This document shows, in pieces, positions 1 through 5,994 of a stretch of 8,007 nucleotides of DNA. Numbering within the stretch: position 1 is the stretch's first letter; each line of letters opens with the position of its first letter. The DNA comes from Burkholderiaceae bacterium (GTDB taxonomy: Bacteria > Pseudomonadota > Gammaproteobacteria > Burkholderiales > Burkholderiaceae), in contig CANHMJ010000062.1 of assembly GCA_947461805.1 (NCBI GenBank), forward strand, positions 1 to 8,007, written 5' to 3'. The notes below the pieces were generated by a model that was not told the origin of the DNA, made no database searches, and saw only the letters and a program-made list of their open reading frames with translations. Made by a program: the position numbers and the translations under genes.

Positions 1-873
1 GATTTATCTGAGTTGCAACAGTCTGCTCATGAGGACAGTTTAGATTTGACTGCAGTTACGAATGGCCATATTCGTCGCTGGGCAGGCCGCTTGCACTCCA
101 AAGGCAGATCACCCAGGACCATTGCACGTACTTTATCGGCATGGCGGGGTTGGTACGATTGGTTATCCCAAAAGCAGGATCAGTCCACTTTAAAAGCAAA
201 TCCCGTAGACGATGTAAAGGCGCCGAAGCGGACCCGCGCACTGCCTAAGGCTTTATCTGTTGAGCAAGCGCTTGCATTAATCAATCAAGCGATCGTGGAG
301 GCCAAGGCCAATCCGGGCCTAGAAACAGTCCGCGACGCCGCCATTATTGAATTGCTGTATTCATCGGGCTTGCGCTTATCAGAGCTTTTGGGGATTGATG
401 CGGCCCCTAGTCAGGATCGTACCTATGAGTCTGCGGGTTGGTTGGATTGGGATTCAGCCGAGGTAACGGTCTTAGGAAAAGGGGGCAAGCGCAGGAGCGT
501 TCCAGTTGGAACAGCTGCGATGGCCTCGCTGAGGGCGTGGCTCGAGGTACGACAACAGCTGTACCCTGCTCAGGCTTCGCCAGCATTGTTTTTGAGTGGT
601 AGCAACAGGCGCCTATCGCCCAGAACCGTTCAGGCACGCTTGCGCAGCTTAGCGATCCGCGCCGGCCTACCAACCCATGTCCACCCGCACATGATGCGGC
701 ATAGCTTTGCTAGCCACGTTCTACAGTCATCCCATGATCTTCGGGCGGTTCAGGAAATGCTGGGGCATGCCAGCATTGCCAGCACCCAAATTTATACTGC
801 TTTGGATTTTCAACACCTCGCGCAAGCCTATGATTTAGCACATCCTCGCGCCAAGGTGGGGCAGGTAAAGTAA
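1..873 (+). CDS. xerC: Tyrosine recombinase XerC, 5'-truncated by window edge
   Basis: Site-specific tyrosine recombinase that, with XerD, resolves chromosome dimers at dif in the cytoplasm. The frame is open to base 1 with no stop, so the true start lies upstream. The TTG at 13 is only an internal codon (Leu). 290 residues are visible, counted from the codon at base 1, and roughly 30-40 N-terminal residues of the SAM-like core-binding domain are missing. The catalytic set is intact: R125 in SSGLRLSELLG, K160 in LGKGGKRR, H230 and R233 in HPHMMRHSF, H256 in MLGHASI, and nucleophile Y265 in STQIYT. A loop of about 15 residues (DAAPSQDRTYESAGW) after the first catalytic Arg matches my memory of Burkholderiales XerC proteins. 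XerC is preferred over XerD because of this insert, but the XerC/XerD distinction is partly inference. The gene ends in TAA, with no clear terminator after it. Confidence 0.92.
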   Translation, partial: DLSELQQSAHEDSLDLTAVTNGHIRRWAGRLHSKGRSPRTIARTLSAWRGWYDWLSQKQDQSTLKANPVDDVKAPKRTRALPKALSVEQALALINQAIVEAKANPGLETVRDAAIIELLYSSGLRLSELLGIDAAPSQDRTYESAGWLDWDSAEVTVLGKGGKRRSVPVGTAAMASLRAWLEVRQQLYPAQASPALFLSGSNRRLSPRTVQARLRSLAIRAGLPTHVHPHMMRHSFASHVLQSSHDLRAVQEMLGHASIASTQIYTALDFQHLAQAYDLAHPRAKVGQVK

Positions 874-984
874 ATCCAAGCCAATAGGCTAGCGGAACTC
901 GGTAAGATGATGGGTTAGTCACCATTAACTTGCGCAAATCAACTTTTTTACAACGGCATACGACATAGCGAAAGCAACACGATC
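874..984 (+). other. Intergenic gap between xerC and the GTPase gene
   Basis: A 111-base AT-richer gap with a T-run near 946-951. It should hold the promoter of the downstream GTPase gene if that gene is not read through from xerC. I see no convincing -35/-10 pair, no intrinsic terminator and no Zur-type palindrome. The only stem is the 4-base AGCC/GGCT pair near 878-890, too weak to call. A weak Shine-Dalgarno-like GAAAG lies at 970-974, ten bases before the ATG at 985. Confidence 0.3.
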
Positions 985-2052
985 ATGGCATTAATTCCCG
1001 TCACCATTCTGACCGGCTTCCTGGGAAGCGGCAAAACCACTCTCTTGAAGCATATCTTGACGGCGCAACACGGCAAAAAAATTGCGGTGATTGAAAACGA
1101 ATTTGGCGAAGAGAACATCGATAACGATATTTTGGTTCAAGAAAGCCAAGAACAAATTGTGCAAATGAGCAATGGCTGCATTTGCTGCACGATTCGTGGC
1201 GATTTAGTGGAGGCCCTGAATCAGTTATGGGAGCAGCGCCGTGACAAGAAAATTCAGTTTGAGCGGGTTGTGATCGAAACCACGGGGGTTGCTAATCCCG
1301 GTCCAGTGGCCCAAACCTTTTTTATGGACGACGACGTAGCGGATCACTATGTACTCGATGCGATTGTTACGTTGGTGGATGCCAAGCATGGTCAGCAGCA
1401 ACTCAGCGAGCACGAGGAAGCACAGCGCCAAGTTGGCTTTGCAGACCAAATATTTATTACCAAGACGGATCTCGTAACGGACGCCGAGGTCGCATCCCTG
1501 CGCGAACGACTGATGCACATGAATCCGCGCGCGCCAATTAAGGCGATTACCAAGGGGGTAGTGCCGCTCAATGAGGTCCTCGATCTAAAGGGGTTCAATC
1601 TCAATGCAAAGTTAGACATTGACCCACACTTTTTGGAACAGGAAGACCACAATCACGATGATTGCGGGCACGACCATAGTCACGACCATGATCACGCCAC
1701 CTGCGGACATGATCACAGCCATGACGCACACCAACACCATGGGCACCATGGTCATACCGACCGAATTCAGTCGTTCGTATTCAGGAGCGATCGCCCCTTT
1801 GACCACAATAAGTTGGAAGACTTCTTGGGGGGTATTTTGGAGGTCTTTGGCGAGAAGATGCTGCGCTACAAAGGGGTTCTGTACGTAAAAGGCAGCAATC
1901 GAAAAGTGGTGTTTCAGGGGGTACATCAAATGATGGGCAGTGATATGGCGGGTCTTTGGGGCGCAGAGACCAAACAAACCCGAATGGTCTTTATTGGCAT
2001 TGATTTACCCAAAGATACCCTAATGGCTGGACTGGAAGGGTGTTTGGCGTAG
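985..2052 (+). CDS. COG0523 (CobW/YjiA-type) metal-chaperone GTPase with His-rich loop
   Basis: Cytoplasmic G3E-family P-loop GTPase, 355 aa, thought to deliver or insert metal (often zinc) into client proteins. Walker A is GFLGSGKTT (residues 11-19). The family metal-binding CxCC motif is GCICC (Cys65, Cys67, Cys68). The switch/Walker B region is ETTGVANPGP (98-107), and the guanine-specificity motif is TKTD (159-162). The C-terminal CobW domain (about 261-353) contains LRYKG and MVFIGIDLP, which resemble E. coli YjiA closely. Between the two domains, residues 222-257 hold 16 His and two Cys, an extra metal-binding segment that YjiA lacks. The ATG at 985 is chosen because the nucleotide-binding beta strand begins at once after it. 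The gene lies between xerC and dksA on the same strand. The metal and client are unknown, and zinc is an inference from the family and the ligands. Subfamilies are functionally mixed, so no gene symbol is given. Confidence 0.93.
   Translation: MALIPVTILTGFLGSGKTTLLKHILTAQHGKKIAVIENEFGEENIDNDILVQESQEQIVQMSNGCICCTIRGDLVEALNQLWEQRRDKKIQFERVVIETTGVANPGPVAQTFFMDDDVADHYVLDAIVTLVDAKHGQQQLSEHEEAQRQVGFADQIFITKTDLVTDAEVASLRERLMHMNPRAPIKAITKGVVPLNEVLDLKGFNLNAKLDIDPHFLEQEDHNHDDCGHDHSHDHDHATCGHDHSHDAHQHHGHHGHTDRIQSFVFRSDRPFDHNKLEDFLGGILEVFGEKMLRYKGVLYVKGSNRKVVFQGVHQMMGSDMAGLWGAETKQTRMVFIGIDLPKDTLMAGLEGCLA
1663..1725 (+). repeat. Two tandem copies of a Cys/His metal-binding octapeptide
   Basis: Within the GTPase, the octapeptide CGHDHSHD occurs twice (codons at 1663-1686 and 1702-1725), 39 bases or 13 residues apart. 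The two copies use different synonymous His, Asp and Gly codons. They are therefore conserved at the protein level but not recent identical DNA duplications. More HxH and HH pairs follow to base 1755. This composition is typical of zinc, nickel or cobalt storage or docking loops. Confidence 0.8.
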
Positions 2053-2176
2053 TACAATCCGCCGCCACAGGGCTGATTGCGCTTGTTGTAACAAATTGGC
2101 AGTAAAACAGTATTAGATAGCAGCAAAACTTTGGCAGAATGGGGCAATAGTGCTTCAAATCCATGGAAAGAATGAC
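2053..2176 (+). other. Intergenic gap upstream of dksA
   Basis: A 124-base gap, the longest in the window, and the natural place for a dksA promoter and leader. It contains a short perfect inverted repeat (TTGTT-GT-AACAA, 2083-2094) and a direct repeat TTGGCAG (2096-2102 and 2131-2137). Neither is long enough to name as an operator. No sigma-70 promoter with both boxes at normal spacing is evident, and no stem followed by a T-run ends the upstream gene. Confidence 0.3.
2165..2170 (+). promoter_or_regulatory. Shine-Dalgarno deciding the dksA start
   Basis: GGAAAG lies six bases before the ATG at 2177. This supports that ATG over the in-frame GTG at 2150, which has no purine-rich stretch at a suitable distance and would add nine residues unlike the family. 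Confidence 0.7.
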
Positions 2177-2677
2177 ATGACGGTAAAAACACCCAGCTCG
2201 AAGAGTCCCAAGGCAGCAGTGGGCGCTAGCACGAAAACTGCTGGCAAATCGACGGCATCCTCAAAAGCGGTTCCATTGACCGATGCGGAATTACTCAAAA
2301 TGTCTGAAAAAGACTATATGAGTAAAGCCCAGCTCGCATTCTTTCGCTTAAAGTTGGTGACCTTGAAAGACGACCTACTCAAGAACGCTTCAGAAACAAC
2401 CGAGCACTTGCGTGAGAACATTTTGGTTCCGGATCCAGCCGATCGAGCGACGATCGAAGAGGAGCATGCGCTGGAATTGCGCACCCGCGATCGTGAGCGC
2501 AAGTTGCTCAAAAAAGTCGAGCAAGCATTGGCACGTATAGATTCGGGAGAGTATGGTTGGTGCGAAGAGACCGGTGAGCCGATTGGCCTGTCCCGCTTAA
2601 TTGCGCGCCCTACTGCCAACTTATCGCTTGAGGCCCAAGAGCGCCGTGAGCTACGTCAAAAACTATTCGGCGATTAA
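2177..2677 (+). CDS. dksA: RNA polymerase-binding transcription factor DksA, single-Cys (zinc-independent) type
   Basis: DksA enters the secondary channel of RNA polymerase and works with ppGpp to repress rRNA promoters and activate amino-acid biosynthesis promoters. The protein has 166 aa from the ATG at 2177. Residues 1-35 are a Lys/Ser/Ala/Thr-rich, probably disordered tail. A coiled coil runs from about 45 to 125. Its tip carries the functional pair Asp86 and Asp89 in VPDPADRA, equivalent to E. coli D71 and D74. The C-terminal finger reads YGWCEETGEPIG...TANLSLEAQERREL. Of the four E. coli zinc cysteines only the first remains (Cys129), and the others are Thr132, Ser150 and Ala153. Zinc is therefore unlikely to be bound in the classical way. 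From memory, the same pattern occurs in many alpha- and betaproteobacterial DksA proteins, so it is a lineage variant rather than decay. The coiled-coil tip is intact, which argues for a working factor. argB follows 34 bases later with no terminator. Confidence 0.95.
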   Translation: MTVKTPSSKSPKAAVGASTKTAGKSTASSKAVPLTDAELLKMSEKDYMSKAQLAFFRLKLVTLKDDLLKNASETTEHLRENILVPDPADRATIEEEHALELRTRDRERKLLKKVEQALARIDSGEYGWCEETGEPIGLSRLIARPTANLSLEAQERRELRQKLFGD

Positions 2678-2711
2678 CTTCTACCAACACATTTAGCGCC
2701 TTCATTTCAGA

Positions 2712-3614
2712 ATGATTAAACCAATGCCAACGATTGCGGATATTTCCCCCTTATTGAAAGCGGAAATATTGGCAGAAGCTCTGCCGTACATCCGTCAGTA
2801 CCACGGTAAGACCATCGTAATTAAGTACGGCGGTAACGCAATGGTGGAAGAGCGACTGAAAGAAAGTTTTGCGCGCGACGTTATCTTGCTGAAGCTAGTT
2901 GGCATGAATCCAGTAGTCGTGCATGGCGGTGGGCCACAGATTGATGAGGCGCTAAAAAAGATTGGTAAGACGGGTACCTTTATTCAGGGTATGCGCGTGA
3001 CCGATGAAGAAACCATGGAAGTAGTGGAGTGGGTTCTGGGCGGCGAAGTACAGCAAGACATTGTGATGTTGATTAATCACTTTGGCGGTCAGGCGGTAGG
3101 CTTAACCGGCAAGGATGGCGGCTTGATTCATGCGCGCAAGATGCTGGTTGCGGACGAAAAAAAGGCAGGCGCAACCATCGATTTGGGATTTGTGGGCGAA
3201 ATCGAAGCCATCAATCCAGCCGTTGTAAAGGCGCTGCAAGATGATGCCTTTATTCCAGTGATATCACCCATTGGTTTTAGTGCACAGGGTCAAGCATTCA
3301 ATATCAATGCCGATTTAGTGGCTGGCAAGATGGCAGAAATACTAGGCGCAGAAAAGTTGGTGATGATGACCAACATCCCGGGCGTAATGGACAAAAGCGG
3401 GAATTTATTAACAGATTTGACTGCCCGTGAAATCGATGCTTTATTTGCAGATGGGACTATTTCAGGCGGCATGCTACCTAAGATTTCATCTGCTTTAGAT
3501 GCTGCTAAAAGTGGCGTTAACTCAGTGCATATTATTGATGGCCGAATCGAACATTCCCTTCTGTTGGAAATTCTGACTGAGCAGGCGTTCGGCACGATGA
3601 TTCGTTCTAGGTAA
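2712..3614 (+). CDS. argB: Acetylglutamate kinase ArgB
   Basis: Phosphorylates N-acetyl-L-glutamate with ATP, the second step of arginine biosynthesis, in the cytoplasm. It has 300 aa, normal for the family. Amino acid kinase motifs are visible: KYGGNAM (38-44, catalytic Lys38), HGGGPQI (71-77), GMRVT with substrate-binding Arg95, LTGKDGG (131-137), FNINAD (196-201) and GGMLPK ending at Lys257. The N-terminal helix (about residues 9-31, KAEILAEALPYIRQYHGK) and the C-terminal HSLLLEILTE...GT segment match hexameric kinases inhibited by arginine. Feedback inhibition by arginine is therefore expected (inference from family). No good Shine-Dalgarno is seen before the ATG at 2712, and a second in-frame ATG at 2724 gives MPTIADIS and is a fair alternative start. 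The gene sits between dksA and slmA and is probably in one transcript with at least one of them. No arginine regulatory box is evident. Confidence 0.97.
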   Translation: MIKPMPTIADISPLLKAEILAEALPYIRQYHGKTIVIKYGGNAMVEERLKESFARDVILLKLVGMNPVVVHGGGPQIDEALKKIGKTGTFIQGMRVTDEETMEVVEWVLGGEVQQDIVMLINHFGGQAVGLTGKDGGLIHARKMLVADEKKAGATIDLGFVGEIEAINPAVVKALQDDAFIPVISPIGFSAQGQAFNINADLVAGKMAEILGAEKLVMMTNIPGVMDKSGNLLTDLTAREIDALFADGTISGGMLPKISSALDAAKSGVNSVHIIDGRIEHSLLLEILTEQAFGTMIRSR

Positions 3615-3632
3615 GTGGTACATTAAATAGTC

Positions 3633-4280
3633 ATGAACACAAAATCACCCAACGACGATGTGAGCGCAGAGGCGCCAGCAGAAGAAAAGTCGCGTAAGCG
3701 GCCACGTCCGGGCGAGCGTCGTTTACAGATTTTGCAAGTATTGGCGGAGATGCTGCAAAACCCGCGGGGTGAGCGTGTAACCACCGCTGCACTGGCAGCC
3801 AAAATTGATGTTTCTGAGGCTGCGCTTTATCGCCACTTTGCAAGCAAGGCGCAGATGTTTGAGGGCCTCATCGCCTTTATCGAGCAGACCGTGTTTGGTT
3901 TAATTAACCAGATCAATCAAAAAGAAGAGTCAGGTTTAGCGCAGACCCGTGGAATTCTGCAAATGCTCTTGGTATTTGCTGAAAAAAACCCAGGCATGAC
4001 GCGGGTCTTGTTGGGCGATGCCTTGCTACAAGAAGACGATCGCCTGCAAGACCGTATTTCCCAAGTGCTCGACCGAGTAGAGGCATCCCTAAAGCAGTCC
4101 TTGCGCATAAGCCAGTCGCAAAGCGCGCCAGGAAATGCAGGCCAAGATGACGTTGCCATTCGTGCCGCTCTATTAATGAGCTTTGTGCTCGGACGCTGGC
4201 ATCGTTTTGCCCGAAGCGGTTTTAAAAAGTTGCCAACCGAGGCATCCGAGATTAGCCTTCGTATCTTGCTTGCAGAATGA
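3633..4280 (+). CDS. slmA: Nucleoid occlusion factor SlmA (TetR fold)
   Basis: TetR-family DNA-binding protein that, bound to chromosomal sites, blocks FtsZ ring assembly over the nucleoid. It has 215 aa against 198 in E. coli. The extra length is mainly a charged N-terminal tail of about 25 residues (SAEAPAEEKSRKRPRPGERR). The helix-turn-helix is TTAALAAKIDVSEAALYRHF (50-69), nearly the E. coli SlmA sequence. It is followed by SK.QMF..LI.FIE and by FAEKNPGMTRVLLGDAL and DRLQDRISQ, which also align with SlmA rather than with metabolite-sensing TetR repressors. It starts 18 bases after argB and has no clear Shine-Dalgarno. Its TGA overlaps the metX ATG (ATGA at 4277-4280). It could be filed as a generic TetR regulator of the met genes, but the SlmA match is specific enough to prefer the cell-division role. 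Confidence 0.9.
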   Translation: MNTKSPNDDVSAEAPAEEKSRKRPRPGERRLQILQVLAEMLQNPRGERVTTAALAAKIDVSEAALYRHFASKAQMFEGLIAFIEQTVFGLINQINQKEESGLAQTRGILQMLLVFAEKNPGMTRVLLGDALLQEDDRLQDRISQVLDRVEASLKQSLRISQSQSAPGNAGQDDVAIRAALLMSFVLGRWHRFARSGFKKLPTEASEISLRILLAE

Positions 4281-5416
4281 GTGATCTCCATCTCTCACGA
4301 AATACCATCCATTTTGCAGAATCACTCCCCTTACAAAGTGGAGCGATTCTCAGTAATTACAACCTAGTTATTGAAACCTATGGCAAGCTCAATAGCGATA
4401 AGAGCAATGCCATACTGATTTGCCATGCTCTTAATGCATCGCATCACGTAGCTGGGCCCGATCCGGATAAGCCATCCGACATCGGCTGGTGGGACAATAT
4501 GATTGGTCCAGGAAAGCCGGTCGATACCAATCGTTTTTTTGTGATTGGCGTCAATAATTTGGGCTCCTGCTTTGGCTCAACGGGTCCCATGAGCCTGAAC
4601 CCCGAAACCAACAAGCCCTATGGGGCTGATTTCCCGGTAGTGACGGTGGAGGATTGGGTCAATACGCAAGCCAGACTAGCCGATAAATTAGGTATTCGCC
4701 GCTTTGCTGCCGTGATGGGCGGCAGCTTAGGCGGTATGCAGGCAATGGCATGGGCGATTCAGTTTCCCAAGCGCATAGCACACTGCATCGTAATTGCGTC
4801 GACACCCAAGTTGAGCGCTCAAAATATTGCTTTTAATGAAGTGGCACGCAATGCGATTTTGTCGGACCCTGATTTTCATGGCGGCAATTACTACGCCCAC
4901 GGCGTAGTGCCAAAGAGTGGCTTACGCCTGGCTCGCATGGTTGGTCACATTACCTATTTGTCGGATGACGACATGGCTGAAAAGTTTGGGCGGGAGTTGC
5001 AGCGCCCTGCCGGTGCATCCGATGAGTACCGATTTAGTTTTGACGTGGAGTTTGAGGTTGAAAGTTATTTGCGGTATCAAGGGGATAAGTTTTCGAGTTA
5101 CTTTGATGCCAATACCTATCTTCTGATCACGCGCGCGTTGGATTATTTTGATCCTGCACGGCGCTATGGCGGCAGCTTGAGTCGTGCCCTGGCTGAAGTT
5201 CAGTCCCAGTTTCTAATTGTCAGTTTTTCGACCGATTGGCGCTTTCCGCCAAATCGTAGCAGGGAAATTGTCGAGGCTTTGCTCAGCAATAAGCGTGAGG
5301 TTTCGTATGCCGAGATTGATGCGCCACATGGCCACGATGCATTTTTGCTAGATGACGCTCGGTACCATAATTTAGTACGTGCTTATTTCAAAAAAATTGC
5401 GGAGGCCTTCCCATGA
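4277..5416 (+). CDS. metX: Homoserine O-acyltransferase MetX (probably succinyl-CoA using, MetXS)
   Basis: Alpha/beta-hydrolase-fold enzyme that acylates the hydroxyl of L-homoserine, committing it to methionine synthesis. It has 379 aa, full length. The oxyanion and substrate region includes ICHALNASHHVAG (48-60). The nucleophile elbow is GGSLGGMQ with Ser150. The rest of the triad is Asp320 in FSTDWRFPP and His353 in HGHDAFL, with Asp354 next to it as a substrate ligand. Arg220 in LARMVGHITYLSD is the conserved homoserine carboxylate ligand. Residue 322 is Arg, where acetyl-CoA enzymes as I recall them have Leu (SDWLFP). This favours succinyl-CoA, as assigned to many betaproteobacterial MetX proteins, and is inference from one site. 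It has no Shine-Dalgarno of its own and starts inside the slmA stop, so it is probably translated by reinitiation. It also overlaps metW by four bases. Confidence 0.95.
   Translation: MSDLHLSRNTIHFAESLPLQSGAILSNYNLVIETYGKLNSDKSNAILICHALNASHHVAGPDPDKPSDIGWWDNMIGPGKPVDTNRFFVIGVNNLGSCFGSTGPMSLNPETNKPYGADFPVVTVEDWVNTQARLADKLGIRRFAAVMGGSLGGMQAMAWAIQFPKRIAHCIVIASTPKLSAQNIAFNEVARNAILSDPDFHGGNYYAHGVVPKSGLRLARMVGHITYLSDDDMAEKFGRELQRPAGASDEYRFSFDVEFEVESYLRYQGDKFSSYFDANTYLLITRALDYFDPARRYGGSLSRALAEVQSQFLIVSFSTDWRFPPNRSREIVEALLSNKREVSYAEIDAPHGHDAFLLDDARYHNLVRAYFKKIAEAFP
5401..5405 (+). promoter_or_regulatory. Shine-Dalgarno of metW inside metX
   Basis: GGAGG lies seven bases before the ATG at 5413 (ten before the second ATG at 5416), inside the last codons of metX. 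It is the strongest ribosome binding site in the window. metW can therefore initiate on its own as well as by coupling to metX. Confidence 0.75.
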
Positions 5417-5994
5417 TGCGCGCTGATTTTGCCGCGATTGCCAATTGGGTTACGCCGCAAAGCCAAGTTCTCGACTTGGGCTGTGGGGACGGAAGCTTTC
5501 TGGCTTTTTTGCAAACCCAAAAACCGGTGCATGCCTACGGCGTTGAGATTGATGATCAGAGGGTATTGGCCTGCGTACAAAAAGGGATCAATGTGATTCA
5601 GCAAGACTTAGAAGGGGGCTTGGCCCTCTTTGAGGATAAAAGTTTTGATACGGTTGTTTTATCGCAAACCGTACAAACAATTCACCAGACCGAGAAAATT
5701 CTTTCTGAAATTGTTCGCGTCGGAAAAGAGTGCGTCATCTCCTTCCCTAACTTCGGCCATTGGTCGCATCGCCTCGCAGTTGCGATGGGCCATATGCCCG
5801 TATCAAAGTCGCTGCCTTACGCTTGGTTTGATACCCCCAATGTACGCGTTCTAACCATTGCTGATTTTGAGGGGCTTGCACACCAACTGGGATTGGATAT
5901 TTTGGATCGCGTTGTTTTGCACGAAGGTAGGCCAATCACGTGGGCTGCAAATTTATTTGGCAGCTTAGCCATTTATCGCATTCGTGGCGCTTAA
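5413..5994 (+). CDS. metW: MetW, methionine biosynthesis class I SAM-dependent methyltransferase-fold protein
   Basis: Partner protein of MetX, needed for full homoserine acylation in several bacteria that carry the metXW pair. Its own methyl acceptor, if any, is not established. It has 193 aa, normal for MetW. SAM-binding motif I is VLDLGCGDGSFL (19-30), with an acidic post-I end at GVEID (43-47). MetW hallmarks follow: QQDLEGGL (63-70), FPNFGHWSHR (111-120) and LPYAWFDTPNVRVLTIADFE (134-153). The start overlaps the metX stop as ATGA (5413-5416), which fits equal production of two interacting proteins. A second ATG follows directly, so the true start may be one codon later. Its last 11 bases overlap the proposed GTG start of the permease. 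Confidence 0.95.
   Translation: MMRADFAAIANWVTPQSQVLDLGCGDGSFLAFLQTQKPVHAYGVEIDDQRVLACVQKGINVIQQDLEGGLALFEDKSFDTVVLSQTVQTIHQTEKILSEIVRVGKECVISFPNFGHWSHRLAVAMGHMPVSKSLPYAWFDTPNVRVLTIADFEGLAHQLGLDILDRVVLHEGRPITWAANLFGSLAIYRIRGA

Noticed and set aside
878..890. AGCC/GGCT hairpin after xerC as a terminator.
   Set aside because: The stem is only four base pairs and is not followed by a T-run.
1612..1977. Long open frames on both strands across the His-rich part of the GTPase gene (for example minus 1612-1977 and plus 1619-1888).
   Set aside because: They are out-of-frame readings of the CAC/CAT-rich repeat. The products are low-complexity Met/Thr/Val or Ile strings with no domain, and the GTPase frame carries all the family motifs.
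2083..2137. Inverted repeat TTGTT-GT-AACAA and the TTGGCAG direct repeat as operator or promoter of dksA.
   Set aside because: The arms are five to seven bases and expected by chance. No -10 box sits at normal spacing from any TTG-type -35, and the repeat does not match a Zur palindrome I know.
2150..2176. GTG at 2150 as the dksA start.
   Set aside because: It has no Shine-Dalgarno at a useful distance, while the ATG at 2177 has GGAAAG six bases upstream and gives the usual protein.
3631..3843. Minus-strand open frame antisense to the start of slmA.
   Set aside because: It has no recognisable domain, lies within the conserved HTH coding sequence and lacks a ribosome binding site.
290..4042. 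Repeated CGATCG palindromes (290, 1788, 2440, 2451, 2488, 4037), one inside GCGATCGC like the cyanobacterial HIP1 site.
   Set aside because: Six copies against about two expected is a mild excess, all within codons for Asp, Arg, Ile and similar residues. There is one HIP1-like octamer only, and the genes are clearly not cyanobacterial.
4260..4280. SAM or SAH riboswitch controlling metX.
   Set aside because: metX starts inside the slmA stop codon, so there is no leader in which a riboswitch could lie.
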